From positions 186,001 through 250,000 of the forward strand of contig KV918773.1 in the NCBI GenBank assembly GCA_002049455.2: a DNA stretch of 64,000 nt. The letters are read 5' to 3'. Below are positions 39,877 to 51,408 of this stretch, in pieces. The notes beneath the pieces were generated by a model. The model searched no databases, was not told the DNA's origin, and was given only the letters and a program-made list of their open reading frames with translations. Each line of letters starts with the position of its first letter. Position 1 is the stretch's first letter. The translations under genes were made by a program, and so were the position numbers. This DNA comes from Porphyra umbilicalis (taxonomy: Eukaryota > Rhodophyta > Bangiophyceae > Bangiales > Bangiaceae).

Positions 39877-41511
39877 ATGGCCGACGAGGAGATGCGCTAC
39901 CAGACCGTCGTGGGCCCACTGCCCATCATTTCCAACCCGGCGACGTGGGCGCCCGCGTGGGCCCGTGAGGAGGCCCGCATGGGGGTGGCGGGGTCGCTGG
40001 CCTACGTGACGTGCCGGGGCATCGACTCGACGCGCCCCTCCAACCCGTTCGCCAAGCACATCGCGGCGATGCCGCACGCCCTCGTGCCTTCCTTGGACGA
40101 CCGCGCCTCGTCGATCACCGTGGTGCGGCGTAGCCGCGAGGTGGGGTACCGCCGGTCCTACGTGGGCTTCATGGACGACCCCCCGGTGGACCCGCCGTTG
40201 GTGCCGACCTTCGAGTACATCCTCACGTGCCCGCCCTTCATCGACGTGTCGGACGCGGAGGGCCCCACGACGGTGCAGCTGACGAAGGCTCGCAACCACC
40301 GGGGCGGCCTTACCGGGCACCTCGTGGCGTGGCACCAGGCGGAGTACTCGAGCTGTGCCACGGCGACCCGCTCGCGCTTCTACTTGCCGACTCCCGCGTG
40401 GTGATCCGGGGTGGAAGTCCCGTACGGCTGCATGGTGGAACTCATGTGGGTGCACGCGTACGCCACGGACGACCTCTACGCGGGCCTGCGTGCCTCGTGG
40501 GCCGTCTGCCGAAGCGAGTGGGCCCTCGCGGCGGCCGTCGATCTCCTCGAGACGTTCCACACCCGCCAAGTCTTGTGGCGTTACCCCCCGCGTCTCCTCG
40601 ATTGGATCCGCTCCCTCGGGGCGTCCAAAATCTGCATCAACCCCGCGGGTCCCGACGCCGAGGCGGCTGCTACCCTCGGGGCTTTGCTGCACCTCGCGGA
40701 CCAGCTTCCCGACACGGAGGCCTTCCGCCAGCGTCTTTGCGCGCGTAGCAGCGACCGCCGTGACCGCGAGGGTTGGATTTGGGCGTCCCTCGAGGTGGAC
40801 GACGACGGCACTCACGCCAAGGTCGCCGAGGACCTTCGCCCCTTCGACCTGCCATACACCGCGGACATCCTCGAGGCGCGTGGCTACGGCCCTGCTCGTG
40901 GGGGTTGGGCCGCCGCCGTCTCGGCTGCCCGCAGCCAGCGTTACCCCGGGGGTGGAACCACGCCGCCCGCTACTTCCGTGGTGACTGGTGCCGCGGGGTT
41001 GTCCCCTCCGGGTCCGTCGCCGCCCGCTGCATCCGCCGCCCCCTCTGGGGGTAATTCCGGGGGTAGCCTCATCGTCTCTTTCGACCCCGTGGAACACCGT
41101 GGCATCCCCGACGTGGCTTTTGACCAACTCGACCACATCCCCTCGGACCGTGTCCCGCAGGGTTTGGCGCGCGTCGTGGCTTGTGACCCCGGGGAACTTC
41201 GCGGCTACACCACGGGGACCCTTGTAGCCGGCTTGAGCCACACCGTGGTCTCCCTTGGCGACTCGATCGCCCAGTGGGCCCGCGACCACCCCGGGGTTCC
41301 GCCCCGTCACTTGGAGGAGTTGCTTCAGCTGGTCGGTCGTCGTAGCATCCGCGCGGCTCTCATCCGCGAGGTCGGCGTGGCCGCCGGCGGGGCCAACCGC
41401 CGTCAACAGTATGACCGCGACCGCGACGCCCACCACGAGGAGCCCGCGACGCAGCGCCCCCGTGGTCCGCCCGGTCCCGAGTGGGGCGGGCCTTCGTCGG
41501 CCCGCCGCTGA
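39877..41511 (+). pseudogene. Antisense gene of the gypsy3 derivative (about 545 codons)
   Basis: Starts ATG at 39877 (MADEEMRYQTVVGPLP) and ends TGA at 41509-41511, with one in-frame TGA at 40402-40404. The first part looks globular (WAPAWAREEARMG, LVPTFEYILTCPPFIDV). After the stop a helical block follows (MVELMWVHAYATDDLYAGL, AAVDLLETFHTRQVLW). Next come a Gly/Pro/Ser-rich linker, a second helical block (GLSHTVVSLGDSIAQWARDH, RHLEELLQLVGRRSIR) and a charged disordered tail. I recognise no family. The order of globular part, disordered linker and short helical end resembles the antisense genes of gypsy elements 1 and 2, though I could not align the sequences by eye. It is the only substantial gene the element keeps. 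Confidence 0.55.
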
Positions 41512-41994
41512 CCCGGGGGTGGAATAACAGCCCCCTCGGGAGTTGTAGTCGTAGAGCGTAGTAGTGTAGGGGGGGTGTTGTAGTGTCGACGGGGCCGTAC
41601 GGCGCGTCACCGACCAATAAACCCCACGCTGGTCGTTTGCGTATCACCCTTGGGAGAGCCTCTTGTTCGTCAGGCCGAATCTTGGACCCCCGTCGTGGTC
41701 CATCATTGGATCGGACCCCGTCGGTCAGCCATCACGTACCACCCCGCCCCCTGGTACCGTCCACGCCGCCTGATCGCCTTGATTCTCACCCCCCGCGTGT
41801 CACGGAGAAGACGGCCAGCCCGTCTCGCAGTCGGGACGGTCGCCAAGCCGGCCACGTGGTTCCAACCGGGACACGTGTCGAACCCGAAAAAATGCCACGA
41901 TTCGAAACTTGAAAACAACGTGTCCCAGGTGGGAATTGCCTTAGGCGAGGAAGTCGACGACCGACCCGGCTTCTTCGACTTGTAGGCCCAACCG
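41512..41994 (-). pseudogene. Possible pol C-terminal scrap of gypsy3
   Basis: On the minus strand, about 41920-41705, the frame reads SWHFFGFDTCPGWNHVAGLA and then ARRAGRLLRD. Position and pattern (P-W-x-HVA, then a basic stretch) recall APRWQHHAWW in the tail of gypsy element 1 Pol. If correct, the deletion stopped just short of the pol end. The match is short and could be chance. Confidence 0.3.
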
Positions 41995-42390
41995 CAGCCC
42001 AGCCTTCCCTTAACGGGAGGAGAGGATCATGGCAAAGCCCAGGGGGGAATCGTAGTCCAAAGCACAGTTGGTTTTATCAAACGACGACGGGGATGGCGTC
42101 GTCGCTGTCAATAAACTCCTCCCAAACCGAACGCCGGTGGCCAAAGTAGCCACCCCAAATGCGCCAAACAGATAAATCCCTCCAAAGCGAAAAGTTCAAA
42201 CAAGTAGTAGGGGGGCTGGGAAAACCACCTGGGAAAAGCCCCGCCCCCGACCGAATCCAATCTTCCCGAGATCTGGACAGGTCATTCCCGTGCTGGCCCG
42301 GATCGGGATATTTTGGGACGGCCCCCGGGGGTGTGCTGTCCACAGCTGAGGGGCCACGCCCCTTCCAACTGGGGACCCCCGACCGCCAAA
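41995..42390 (-). repeat. Truncated 5' LTR of the gypsy3 derivative
   Basis: 394 bases match the left LTR. It lacks the 97 bases at the internal side. It borders the copia integrase reading at GAGAAATCTCC. Confidence 0.75.
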
Positions 42391-44158
42391 GAGAAATCTC
42401 CATGAGAACTCGGTTAAGCCGCTCAGCAACCCCGTTCTGCTGCGGTGTGTCGGGCACCGTGGTCTCGTGCGTCGTGCCGTTCTCATCGTGAAGAGCTTTA
42501 AATTCGTTCGACACATACTCGCCGCCATTGTCGGAGCGCAGGATCTTGATCTTGGTTCCCGTGTGCAGCTGGGCCTTCGTCACCCACTTCTTGTTCTCAG
42601 AGAGCAGATCGCCCTTCTTCTGCATGGAGACCACGTCTGTCCAGCGTGAAAAGTCGTCGGTGAAGGTGCCGAAATGGAGCGCACCGCCACGCGATGCATC
42701 TGAAATTGGCCCGCCCAGGTCCGAGCGCACGAGCTGCAGACGCTTGATGACTCGACCTCCTCCTGCACTAGGCATAGGCGTCATAGCCGCCATCCCATAC
42801 ACGCACGGCTCGCAGACGTCCTTGACCGCCATGGAAGAGCAATTTAGTCCGTCAATGTCCTTGTTCTTCATCATCCGCTTAACGCCAGCCACGTTGACGT
42901 GCCCAAGGCGCTCATGCCAGAGATGAAGAGAGGCCACCGCAGCAATATCCGATAGTGGGGCCATGTCCAGGTCGTAGAGCCCGCTCTTCCGCGTGCCGCA
43001 CGCCGCGAACTTGTCGCTAATCTTCATCATCGTCTTATCGCCCTTGAATGACACTTCGGCACCACGCTCCTCCATCATGCCGACCGACATGAGGTTGAAG
43101 CCCATTGTAGGAACATGGAGTACCTTCTTCAACTTGATCTTGCGCGTCTTGTCGCGAACGAGGACATTGAGCACGACGGTTCCGACTCTCGCCGTGGCTA
43201 CGGACCCCTTGTCACTCATTGTGACGCTCCGTCCCGTGGTCGTCTGGTAATCGTCGAAGTACGCGCGCATCCAGCACATGTGTGCAGACGCCGCAGAATC
43301 GACCAGCCACGAATGGGAGATGTCATCGCTGTCAGCCGCATTGCCCACCGGACAGATGGCGTCGTCGCTGTCGCTCCCATCGTCAGCCGCAATCGCGGCC
43401 ACCTTGTCCTGTCTCTGCTTCTTGGCCTTGAGCTCTGGGCAATCGTGAGAGATGTGCCCAAACTTATGGCAGAAGTAGCACTCGATCTTGGAGAGGTCAC
43501 CACGGCGGCCTTGACCTCGATAGTTGGCGCCGACGAGTGCCATGTCGCCAATGCGCTTGATCGCCGGTGACTTGTCCGCCTGACGCCGCTCCTCCTGAAG
43601 CAAGCGGCTCTTGACAAAGTCGAGGCTTAGGTTGTCCTCGCCTTTGGCGTCGATAGCCACAAGCAGGTTCTCGTACTTGGACGTCAGCCCGTTCAGGACG
43701 CTCATGGCAACGTCCATCTCCATCACCTTGCCGCCCATGGCCTTGCGGATCTCGCCGAGGTTGCGCACGCGGTTGATGTAGCCCAGCATTCCCGCGCCGA
43801 CGGTCATTTGGACGGTGTAGAACTCGCGTCGCGCCATCATCTTGTTCATCAAACTCTTGCACTGGAAGACACCTTGAAGCGTCGACCACGTTTCCGCCGT
43901 CGTCTTGCAGCCCGACACGTGCTCGAGCTGCTCAGACCCAAGGGTGAGCCCGATGATGGCGCTCGCCTTCGTGTCTCGACGCTTCCACAAAGCCAACCCG
44001 CGGTCTTCCGCGTCCGTCGGCTTTCCGTCTTCGCCAAGCATGTCGCCCAGGTCGCACAGTGCGAAGACCATCTTAATGCGCTGACGCCACTCGTGGAAGT
44101 TTGTCTCCGCCAACTTGTCGATCTTGATGCCGCCAATGCCGGCAGCGCCTCCGTCCAT
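42391..44158 (-). pseudogene. Copia element 2 Gag, protease and integrase N-terminal part
   Basis: Starts ATG at 44158 (MDGGAAGIGGIKIDKLAETN) and stays open to the insertion point. It shows the Gag domain, an intact zinc knuckle (CYFCHKFGHISHDC), protease LVDSAASAH, the pre-integrase LGHVNVAG with CEPC, and integrase residues RSDLGGP, RSDNGGEY and NGVAERLNR, all with the expected acids. It is better preserved than copia element 1 in this part. After NRVLMEI it runs into the inserted LTR. Confidence 0.92.
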
Positions 44159-44319
44159 GATGTCGTCTTGTTGAAGCGCCCGACCTTGCCGAGCCGTGCA
44201 CCTTGACCGTCACGTCCTTGAACCACCTTGACCTCGTCCTCTTCGCACTGGCCGCGACCGCCACGACACCAGCCGGCACACCTTGCTCTTGTCACAGCAC
44301 CGGCTCTGGGACCATAACC

Positions 44320-44737
44320 TGCTGAAACGCAGTGGAAAGAGGGAGTGGGGGACCACGATGAAGTGGTTGAGTGGCTTGAGCTTGTGTGTATGCGTGCGAA
44401 CGTGCTTTGTTGGTTGTCCGCAGGTTCGCCCGCCTCTCCCAACCGAAAGCACCTCTCAAATAGTCCCCACCGGCCCAAGTGCTCCCTCCTCTCGCGCCCA
44501 CACCGACGCCCACTCCCTCGCACCAAATCGAATCACTCACCAAATCAAAAGCCACTGGAGCAATGCAAAGATCAAATCCAAAATATGCCAAAAGTAACAC
44601 CCCAAGGTGACCCAACACGAATGTGTGCAACTTGACCACGTCTTGCAAATGTACCATGTGGGGTACCATACGGGTCACCAACCATCATCCATCCGCAAAT
44701 CGCCAGTGGAGTCGGCGACGAGCATCACAGTCGAACA
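44320..44737 (-). repeat. 5' LTR of copia element 2 (418 bp)
   Basis: Same length and ends as the other copia LTRs. Several small clusters of differences from 36225-36642, roughly 15 by eye, make this insertion older than gypsy element 1. Confidence 0.92.
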
Positions 44738-44742
44738 GGAAA

Positions 44743-45164
44743 CTGTCTCCGGGGCCCAAGTTCCCCAAATGGGAATTGACCCGGGCCGTCACCAACCAAT
44801 ACAGATAACCCCCTCCACGCACGTAAAGTCCCCTGAGGCGATCATTACAAGACAAGGGGGAGTAACCGTCCCACCCGCAACGCGCTGCGCCCGCCGCGTG
44901 GCGCCCGGTCAGCCGTCGCCTGCCGTGCCCTCCCGGACGCATCAACCCGGCCCCCCGTGGGGCCTGCGTGGCGCCCAACGGCGGGTCGGGTGCGCCCCCC
45001 CCCGGCGTCTTGGGTCGGGCGGCGCGGCCGGCCCCGTCATCCCCGTCCCCGCGTCGCCGTCCCGCCGCTGGCTTCGCGACTCCCCCGCCAGGTGCCGCGT
45101 CTCCGGCGCCGCCGTCGCTCCCACGGTGGCCCCCGGGACATAGGGGGCCCCCGTAGAACTTCAA
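44743..45164. other. Right continuation of the DNA into which copia element 2 jumped
   Basis: GC-rich and without a recognisable gene. By the GGAAA duplication it should be contiguous with 36219 leftward, so it is probably upstream gypsy4 sequence. It ends where the second KDZ copy begins. Confidence 0.4.
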
Positions 45165-47899
45165 TGGGGTTCGCGGAGGAGAGGCGCTCCTGCAGGGGAT
45201 GCTCATCATGGCGACTTGGACCATCTTGTGCGTCATGTACGTTGCCGGCCGCATGTGCGCGAGGCTCGTGCGGTTTGCCACGGCGATTGAGTGTGAGTCC
45301 TTAGCGGCCTAGGTTGCCACACCAGCCGTGGTGCTCACACTTTCATCCGACATGTTGGTAAGCACGTGTGAGTGATAGATTACGGACTGTCGTAGCTGCA
45401 TCGCACGTCGTGGGCGCGCAAAATGGGGCGTACTCGGCGGAGGGAGTTCTTGTCCAGCTCACATGACACGTTATGAAAGACGGCCTTCGGGAGTTCAGGA
45501 ACCCGCTCGACTACAATACAAAGCGCCTCTCCCACGCTCTCGGCGCGGAAGAGGCAGCGGAAGCCAAGAATGACAACGTGAGGGCACACGACATGAAAAA
45601 CGCCCTGGTTGAGGCCCAATTAATTTAAAAGGCCTTGTTGCAGGCTTCACTGTGCCCGTCCACGCCCGCCGCATGGCGGTCCTTGCCCTTGTAGCCCACC
45701 CGCCTCTTGAGTGCCTTCGAGTCCTTGCTGCCGGGGCGCACTCGTTCCAGGCCCGAGAACGACTCGAAGCCCACGAGCGGGTTGTCCACGTCCCTTAAGC
45801 TGGAGGCGGCCATACTGGCCAGCCACGTTAGGAAGGCGGCCGGCGTCGGCATGTCGCCACACTTGAGACAGTACTCGGCATTGACCTACCCACAATCCAG
45901 CGCCTCCTAGCTGTTGGCCGCGGCGGTAAAACGCTTGTCGACATCGGCCTCCATGTCCACAGCGCGAAGCAGCACGGAACTCAAGGCTGTGGTGGGAACC
46001 CCCTCTCCCCTGATCACGCGATCCCCCCGGTATGAGCCGGGGGAGGGGCCGCGAGCACACACGCAATGCCCCTAGAGGGAGCGGTGTGCGGCGCCCCTTC
46101 GGGGCGCATGCCAGGTGGCGCTCAGGGCCACCCCCGAGTCTGACATCCCCCTTGCCCAGAGGCAGAGGGGGACAGGGCCTGACGCGGACGAGGGGCCACG
46201 CGACCCCTCGATCCTGGCCCCCTAGAGGGGCCTGGAAGCTTTTGGAAGCTCCTTTGGCTGGGGAGAAGCCCGGGGCCGAGATTAGATAACGGCCACTGTC
46301 GATATTCCACGAGGACTTCGATCGGAGAGTTGAAAATCTGGGGATAATTCCCTAGTGATGTATTGGGCAATTTCAGTCCAAGCTGGCTTAAATCCAGGGA
46401 CCATATCTCTCTTCCAGTGGAAGGGGGTCCCTTGATCCGTGGCAGGGGCGACCAGGACCCCTCATCAGGGACCGTGGCCCATCGGGCCCCGGCCCCCCTA
46501 CGACCGTCTTTTCCTGGGTCGGGATTGTGCACGTCCTGCGTCTTGTTTCTGAGGGTATATGAGTGTATGGTTTGGGGTCATCGTGCGTACTCGAATGAAT
46601 CAGCGTTGCGTTTGCGTTAGTTCCGGCGTTCAGGTGCGCTCCGCGCCCTGTTATGCAGGCGTTTGTGTTCTTTCTCCTTTGTGTCGCTCCGCATCCTGTG
46701 CTGTGTTTTCTGACGGGGCCGTGCCCCGTCGGCTTTGCAGGCAGAAACCACTACAAAGGCGTAGCAAAAGCGGTTGTCATCGTCGATCGTGTCGGCGAAT
46801 CAGCCGACAAAATTGGACACAGAAACGATGCCGTCGACGGCTTCGGTCACGTCCCGCCTTTTGGTGGCCGGCTGCAGGCGCATGCAGTTGGCTGACAGCC
46901 GCGAGGCACCCTCGTCATGGCAGTGAGACATGCCAGACACCGTCTCGCCTGAAAGGGCTTGTAGGAATGGGCGAACATGCAAGCACGCGCCTTCGTCCGC
47001 CTTCGGTCACTGCTCAAAGTCAGGCGGGCACTGACCGACGTGGGCGTGCCAAGAGACCGACGGCGGCTTGGTCGGGGCTCCCTGGCCACCCAGAGTCAGG
47101 TTACCGTCGGCGTTCGTGCGCCACTCCGCTTTCAAAGCGGTCGTGGAGGCGGTGCCGTCCTGCCCGCTCGCAACCCCTTCGGACCCTTCCGCACCCGCAC
47201 CAGGCTCGGCGCCCAAGTTTCCGGCGAGAACACGCGACGAACCCGACGGACCGTCAGGGCCTTTCAAGATGCCGGCATTCTTGGTGCCCGTAGAAAAAAG
47301 TGGAAGAAGAGTTGGGCGGCGGCGGTCAAGACGCAGGCCTGGTCGTCGAATTTTACGGTGTACTGCCACGCACGAGGAAGCGGCGTCTGAGGCCTGGTGA
47401 GCACCGCAGAGGAGCGGAGGACCTTAGTGATGGCGGCTTGCAGCGGGGGTGACTGGATCATGCGCAGTGCAGACGCGGCAATGTCGAGCACCTGGACCTC
47501 CACTTTGATCCGCACAGGCTGCGCGTCGTCCGGGTCCGTGCAGCCTAACGCCTGGCCCTCAATCACGATGAACTTCGGGTCCGGGCCGCACCGAGGTCAT
47601 ACGGCTCTATCTGATGGGATGACAAACGTCTTGAGCATGGCCCTCATAAGCTTCACAACGTCCTGCCGCCGCAACGCAAAGGACAACATGTCCGACGAGA
47701 GGTATCGTGTATCGTCGGTGTACGTTGTACGCGCGGTGATGATAAACGAGTACAACTTGTCGAGCAGCGCGCGAGTGAAGACCGCCAATCTCCCCTTCTT
47801 GTCCCGCCTTCTCATGTTGAAAATGTCGTAGGAGCTACCGTCAAACTCGACCTTGCGCTTGCAGGCAGGCCCGTCGCATACCGATTAGCCCACGAGCAT
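45165..47899 (-). pseudogene. KDZ transposase exon 2, second copy, inactive
   Basis: It starts after the acceptor TTTAACAG at 47899 and aligns with 20047-22010 of the first copy. It carries TAA, TAG and TGA stops, a frameshift near 47270, and changed catalytic residues: FIVIDG reads FIVIEG, and FYDVA reads FHNVS. Where the first copy has TGA at 20917 and 21349, this copy has Cys and Trp codons. That makes it useful for judging which changes are mutations. Confidence 0.85.
45988..46755. repeat. 768-bp solo LTR inside the second KDZ copy
   Basis: Starts TGTGGTGGGAACC, ends GAAACCACTACA, and is flanked by the duplication AAGGC (45983-45987 and 46756-46760). The KDZ sequence resumes exactly across it. 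TGTGG starts match the gypsy-type LTRs of this window. No second LTR or internal region is present, as expected after recombination between two LTRs. It holds no gene; a TATA-like GGTATATGAG lies near 46553. Confidence 0.88.
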
Positions 47900-47934
47900 C
47901 TGTTAAACAAACAGAGCAAGCGACGGTACACGGA

Positions 47935-48300
47935 GTCGGGCCGCAGGCGACGAGGTGCATGCCGGCGCGGATTCCACCGGCGCCGCCCGGGCCCGGCCAG
48001 ATCGATGCAGGGCCCCCACAATCGCTCCCGCAGCATTCATGACTGCTGCTCCGCCCGCTCAGCCACCAATGGGAGGAGGAGGCGGCTGGCGGCGGTCCGA
48101 GGTACACGAAGGCGGGCCCCAGGCGACGACGTGCCGGAAAGCGCAGACTGCACAGGGGCCGCCCAGGCCCGGCCAGATCGATGCGGGCCCTCCAGAGGGG
48201 CCACAAACGCTCCCGAAACACTAATGGCGACTGTTCCATTCGGGCAGCCAATAACGGACGCCGGCTGCGGCTGGCGATTGCAGGATCTGTGGCGGGAAAT
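47935..48300 (-). repeat. About two 185-bp-type units in the second KDZ copy
   Basis: Units related to those at 2456-3320 are spaced about 187 bases apart, with blocks containing CGGGCGGCGCCGGTGGAATC on the complement. This confirms that array length differs between copies. Confidence 0.75.
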
Positions 48301-48639
48301 GCCCGCATGTGGGGTCTGTTGACCAGCGAGGTACGCTTCTTTCTTTGTTTGGTCCGTATCTGGTGCTATCTGGCCCTGTTTTTGGCGCCGGAAATGGCTT
48401 CAGCAGGCGTCTGGGCCGCTTCTGTATGGCTTTCTGGGGTGCCATGCAGGCACATTTTGACATCCATGGCCCGAGACACCAGGTGCTGTCTGCGTGTCTT
48501 TCGGCGTCTGGGAGGCCAGCAGCGGTTCATGTCAACGGCGCTGTCTGTGTCTGGCACGTATCCGGTTGATTTGAACGGGTGATCGGCCGCGTGACACGGC
48601 AGGGCACGGCTGTCCGACGCAGGCTTCTCATTGGCTGAT

Positions 48640-48715
48640 AAAATTTCACATGTGCAGTTCACGTTAATATCATGTGAAAGCTGTTCAGCCCGGTTCCTTC
48701 ACGCGGGTATTGTCC
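48640..48715 (-). repeat. Terminal repeat of the second KDZ copy
   Basis: Reversed, it reads CGTGAAGGAA-CGGGC-GAACAGC, then TTTCACATGATATT and ACGTGAACTGC, then ATGTGAAATTTTATC. This is closely similar to 1988-2052. The palindrome halves TTTCACAT (48644-48651) and ATGTGAAA (48672-48679) are again 20 bases apart. Confidence 0.75.
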
Positions 48716-48720
48716 CTGAC

Positions 48721-51009
48721 GCGATTCTGGATCAATGACGCCCAAAGTTAATAACCAAAATCGTCGGTTCCAGCTCGCTTGCCCGCTGTTCTTTTCCTCC
48801 ACGGACGCCGCTGCCTCGATAAATGCCGAAAAGGGAAAAAAAATACCTCCTGGAAGCTGCAGGGAAGACGCAACCACCACCACAGCATCTGAGATGAAAG
48901 TGAACAAGGATCAACGTACTTGCGAACACGTACCCACAAACGACAGAGCTGGCCACGGCTCCGGCATCTTCCTCAAGGAACGGCCCCATAATCGCGTGTT
49001 GAGGCGTAGGCAGAGATGTGCATCACACCCTGACTTTGAAGGCGCGGAGGGCGATGCGCCCCCGATCACGACCTTTGCCACAGGAGCCTGGAAAGCACGC
49101 CCCGGTCTACAATCCCAACTTATCGTCGAAGAGGATCACATAAGTTGAACGCAAACTCAAAGAGCTACACAGCGCCCGGTTCACGTGCAAACTCAGGGCA
49201 GTCTACTGTTGCTTCGGTTCGCATGCTGATAGGAGTGCTGATCACACCCCGGTCGTGCTCATTCAAGGTTTGTCACGCAGGGTGTGGCACACCCCGAAAA
49301 CGGGCAGTTACACGCCCCGGACGCGCCATAAAGTACGCCTCAGTAGTGCTGCACAACCGTCGTCGTCGGCAAAATTCCACCGTACGTGCCCACCATGAGC
49401 TGGAGCTGCTCGAATCTGTGTGCGGCTCCTCGCATAAGAAGTGAAACGCAATCGTAGATCTGTCAAGCGCGTGCCTGCAGGGTATAATTGATCCCTTGAC
49501 GCCCCAGTCGCTCGCTCTGCTGCCGCTTGGGGACCATACTGTGCTGGCACAGAAGGGCTCGAGAGGAATAAGGGAGGCCGTGGGCGAAAGTGCGAATGCG
49601 AAGCAAGAGCAGTGTGAGCGAACTGTGCGGTAATGTGGTGGTGCGTGACCCTCAGTATGAACCCACAACAATTTGACGCCCAACTTACGCCCACAAATGC
49701 ATGGCTTGACCGGCACGGATACGACACATAGATCACATTGTTTTTTATTTGCTTTATCAAATGCAGTTCATTATCCAAGACGTGCAAGCATAAGGATAGC
49801 AGAGCTTTCCGGGCAGCGATCTTATGGTGCGTGTCCCAAAAATGAGACATGCGCGTTTTCTGAAGGACTGACACATCACTGCGCGGGGGCAGGCGGCGTG
49901 GGGTACGAGAAAATTCTCGACTGGCCTCCATGGAAAGAGCTTCTCCCGACGCGTGATTGGCTGACAACTCCTTAATTCCCGCCTGTTGGCCCTGTTCTGT
50001 GGACCTCCTAGATAGCCCCGAGCTTGGAGCCAGACTTTTTCCGGTTCTAGGGGTTAAATCTTTGCAAGGCCAATACTCATGTGCTAACCGGAGCTTCTGT
50101 GGGGGGTTCCCCAAATCGTGTTTTCCTCACAGGGGGCTACATGAGGGTCTTTTTCTCGTTTTTATAGGTAAGGTGGTGCCCTTTTCTTCGTGCAGAAATT
50201 ATCAAAACATGCCTGCTCTTGTATCTGTGCATTTGATGGGGCCGCGTGATCGTCACTTGTCGAAGTTGCAATGAATGACACTTTCCTTCATGACACATCA
50301 GGATGTGCCGCCTCTGCTAAAACTGTCAGGGGCTGTTGTGGAAGAACGGTGGGACCGAGTGGGTCTCATTACATTATCGGACCGTTGCAGAAGGCCAGTG
50401 AGCCGAGAAAAAAAGATAAAACCGCCATGTCTCTTTTTTGGGACACGCACCATGTGTCAGGGGGATTGCAGCTCTTATCCGAGATATCGTCAGAGCTTAT
50501 GTAAACAGCCCGAATAGCTCCCATACAGCGGGGGTGGCTGGCATGATGGCCAGCTGGTGGTACCTGTGACTGGGAAATGTGATTCCAGCGCTGTGAACGA
50601 TGTGATGATGCCCAGCTCGCGAAAACGTTGTAACGATCAGCTCTCTGGCGTTTCATTGTCAATATCATGTGCTGGACTTTCGGTTTGACAGTGCATTTAC
50701 ATTCCGACCGCATTTCAACCAGGGCGGGGCGACCGCGGCTGTAAGGGACCCTCTGCAGTCGAGTGTACTGAGGCGGCTTGATTGTGATTTGCTTTGAACT
50801 ACTGTGCTCTGTGGCGTCGCAAACGGCCAACACAACGATTTTTAATTACACAATCGACGGAATGCCCTTCTGGATGAGATACAGTCATTATTCAGATATA
50901 TCCATCGCCGTTTGTTTACAGTTGCGGACAGTTCGCAGGTTCCCCTGGCTCGACTTGAGATCGGCTGCCATGAGGTCATTTCAATACTACTGGGAAGAAA
51001 GAGAAGTAC
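48721..51009. other. Unassigned DNA of even base composition
   Basis: No gene is recognised. A 268-codon minus frame (50114-49308) has no recognisable motif and overlaps the inverted-repeat element below. It may be old host intergenic DNA. Confidence 0.35.
49824..50452. mobile_element. Possible MITE with 28-base inverted ends
   Basis: ATGGTGCGTGTCCCAAAAA, then TGAGACATG, at 49824-49851 matches the reverse complement of about 50425-50452 with one mismatch. The similarity continues weakly for several bases inward. No target duplication is clear, so the exact ends and class are open. The interior has no gene. Confidence 0.6.
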
Positions 51010-51014
51010 GAAAG

Positions 51015-51408
51015 TGTGGTATTAGTAACGTTAGTTCAATTATCAGTGTACTGAGACCGACCGTAGCCAAGCAATAAAGCGAGTTCTATCGCCGTCGCGG
51101 CGAGGAAGAAAGAATTTTTGTTGAAGGACATCCGATGGGGAGCCGGGTGGCGCCCACGACGGCGACCGCGGACCCACGGTGGTTAAATACAAACAACGGC
51201 ACTGGTCGATCGACCATCCGATCAAGCGATCGTAATGAGTGCCGGCAGACAGATAAGACAGGCAAGCAAACAAACAATAAAAAATAAAGAATGCGAAAGT
51301 AACCCCCCAAAGGGCTTGCCACAAGCCGAGTCACACACATCCGTGGATTCGGCCAGTCAAGGGGGCTACTCGTGGCTAATTGCCAATTGGGAGCAGAGAT
51401 ATGCTACA
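51015..51408 (-). repeat. 3' LTR of gypsy element 2 (394 bp)
   Basis: Starts TGTGGTATTA and ends ATATGCTACA on the plus strand; matches 60912-61305. Confidence 0.94.

Larger units (their letters stand above)
38841..42390 (-). mobile_element. Non-autonomous LTR element retaining only an antisense gene (gypsy3 derivative)
   Basis: Two direct repeats (38938-39331 and 41995-42388) are essentially identical over 394 bases. In minus orientation the left one continues another 97 bases to GCTACA at 38841, which the right one lacks. I read this as a 493-bp 3' LTR and a 5' LTR whose end, with primer site, gag and most of pol, was deleted. The LTR starts TGTGGCGG (mutated to TTTGGCGG at 42390). Flanks give GAGAC and GAGAA, a 5-base duplication with one mismatch, and copia integrase resumes on both sides. 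The interior keeps a plus-strand gene (39877-41511) and a possible pol C-terminal scrap. Confidence 0.75.
36225..44737 (-). mobile_element. Ty1/copia element 2, interrupted by a deleted LTR element
   Basis: Same family as copia element 1, on the minus strand. Both LTRs are 418 bp, and the 5-bp duplication GGAAA lies at 36220-36224 and 44738-44742. The internal gag-pol is split within the integrase by the element at 38841-42390. Without that insertion the element would be about 4.96 kb, presumably the family's normal size. Confidence 0.94.
45165..48720 (-). mobile_element. Second, internally deleted copy of the KDZ element
   Basis: From right to left it has the left-type terminal repeat (palindrome at 48644-48679), the subterminal region, about two 185-bp-type units, the intron 3' end, and transposase exon 2 down to about 45165. 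There it breaks off within the sequence matching 21990-22010 of the first copy. Exon 1, Ulp1, helicase, ORF-X and the other end are absent. A solo LTR interrupts it at 45988-46755. Confidence 0.85.

Noticed and set aside
39619..41610. 663-codon minus-strand frame through the gypsy3 interior
   Set aside because: It is the shadow of the plus-strand gene and GC-rich leader; its Arg/Gly/His-rich translation has no ordered segments.
49308..50114. 268-codon minus-strand frame as a gene
   Set aside because: No motif, near-even composition, and it crosses one end of an inverted-repeat element.
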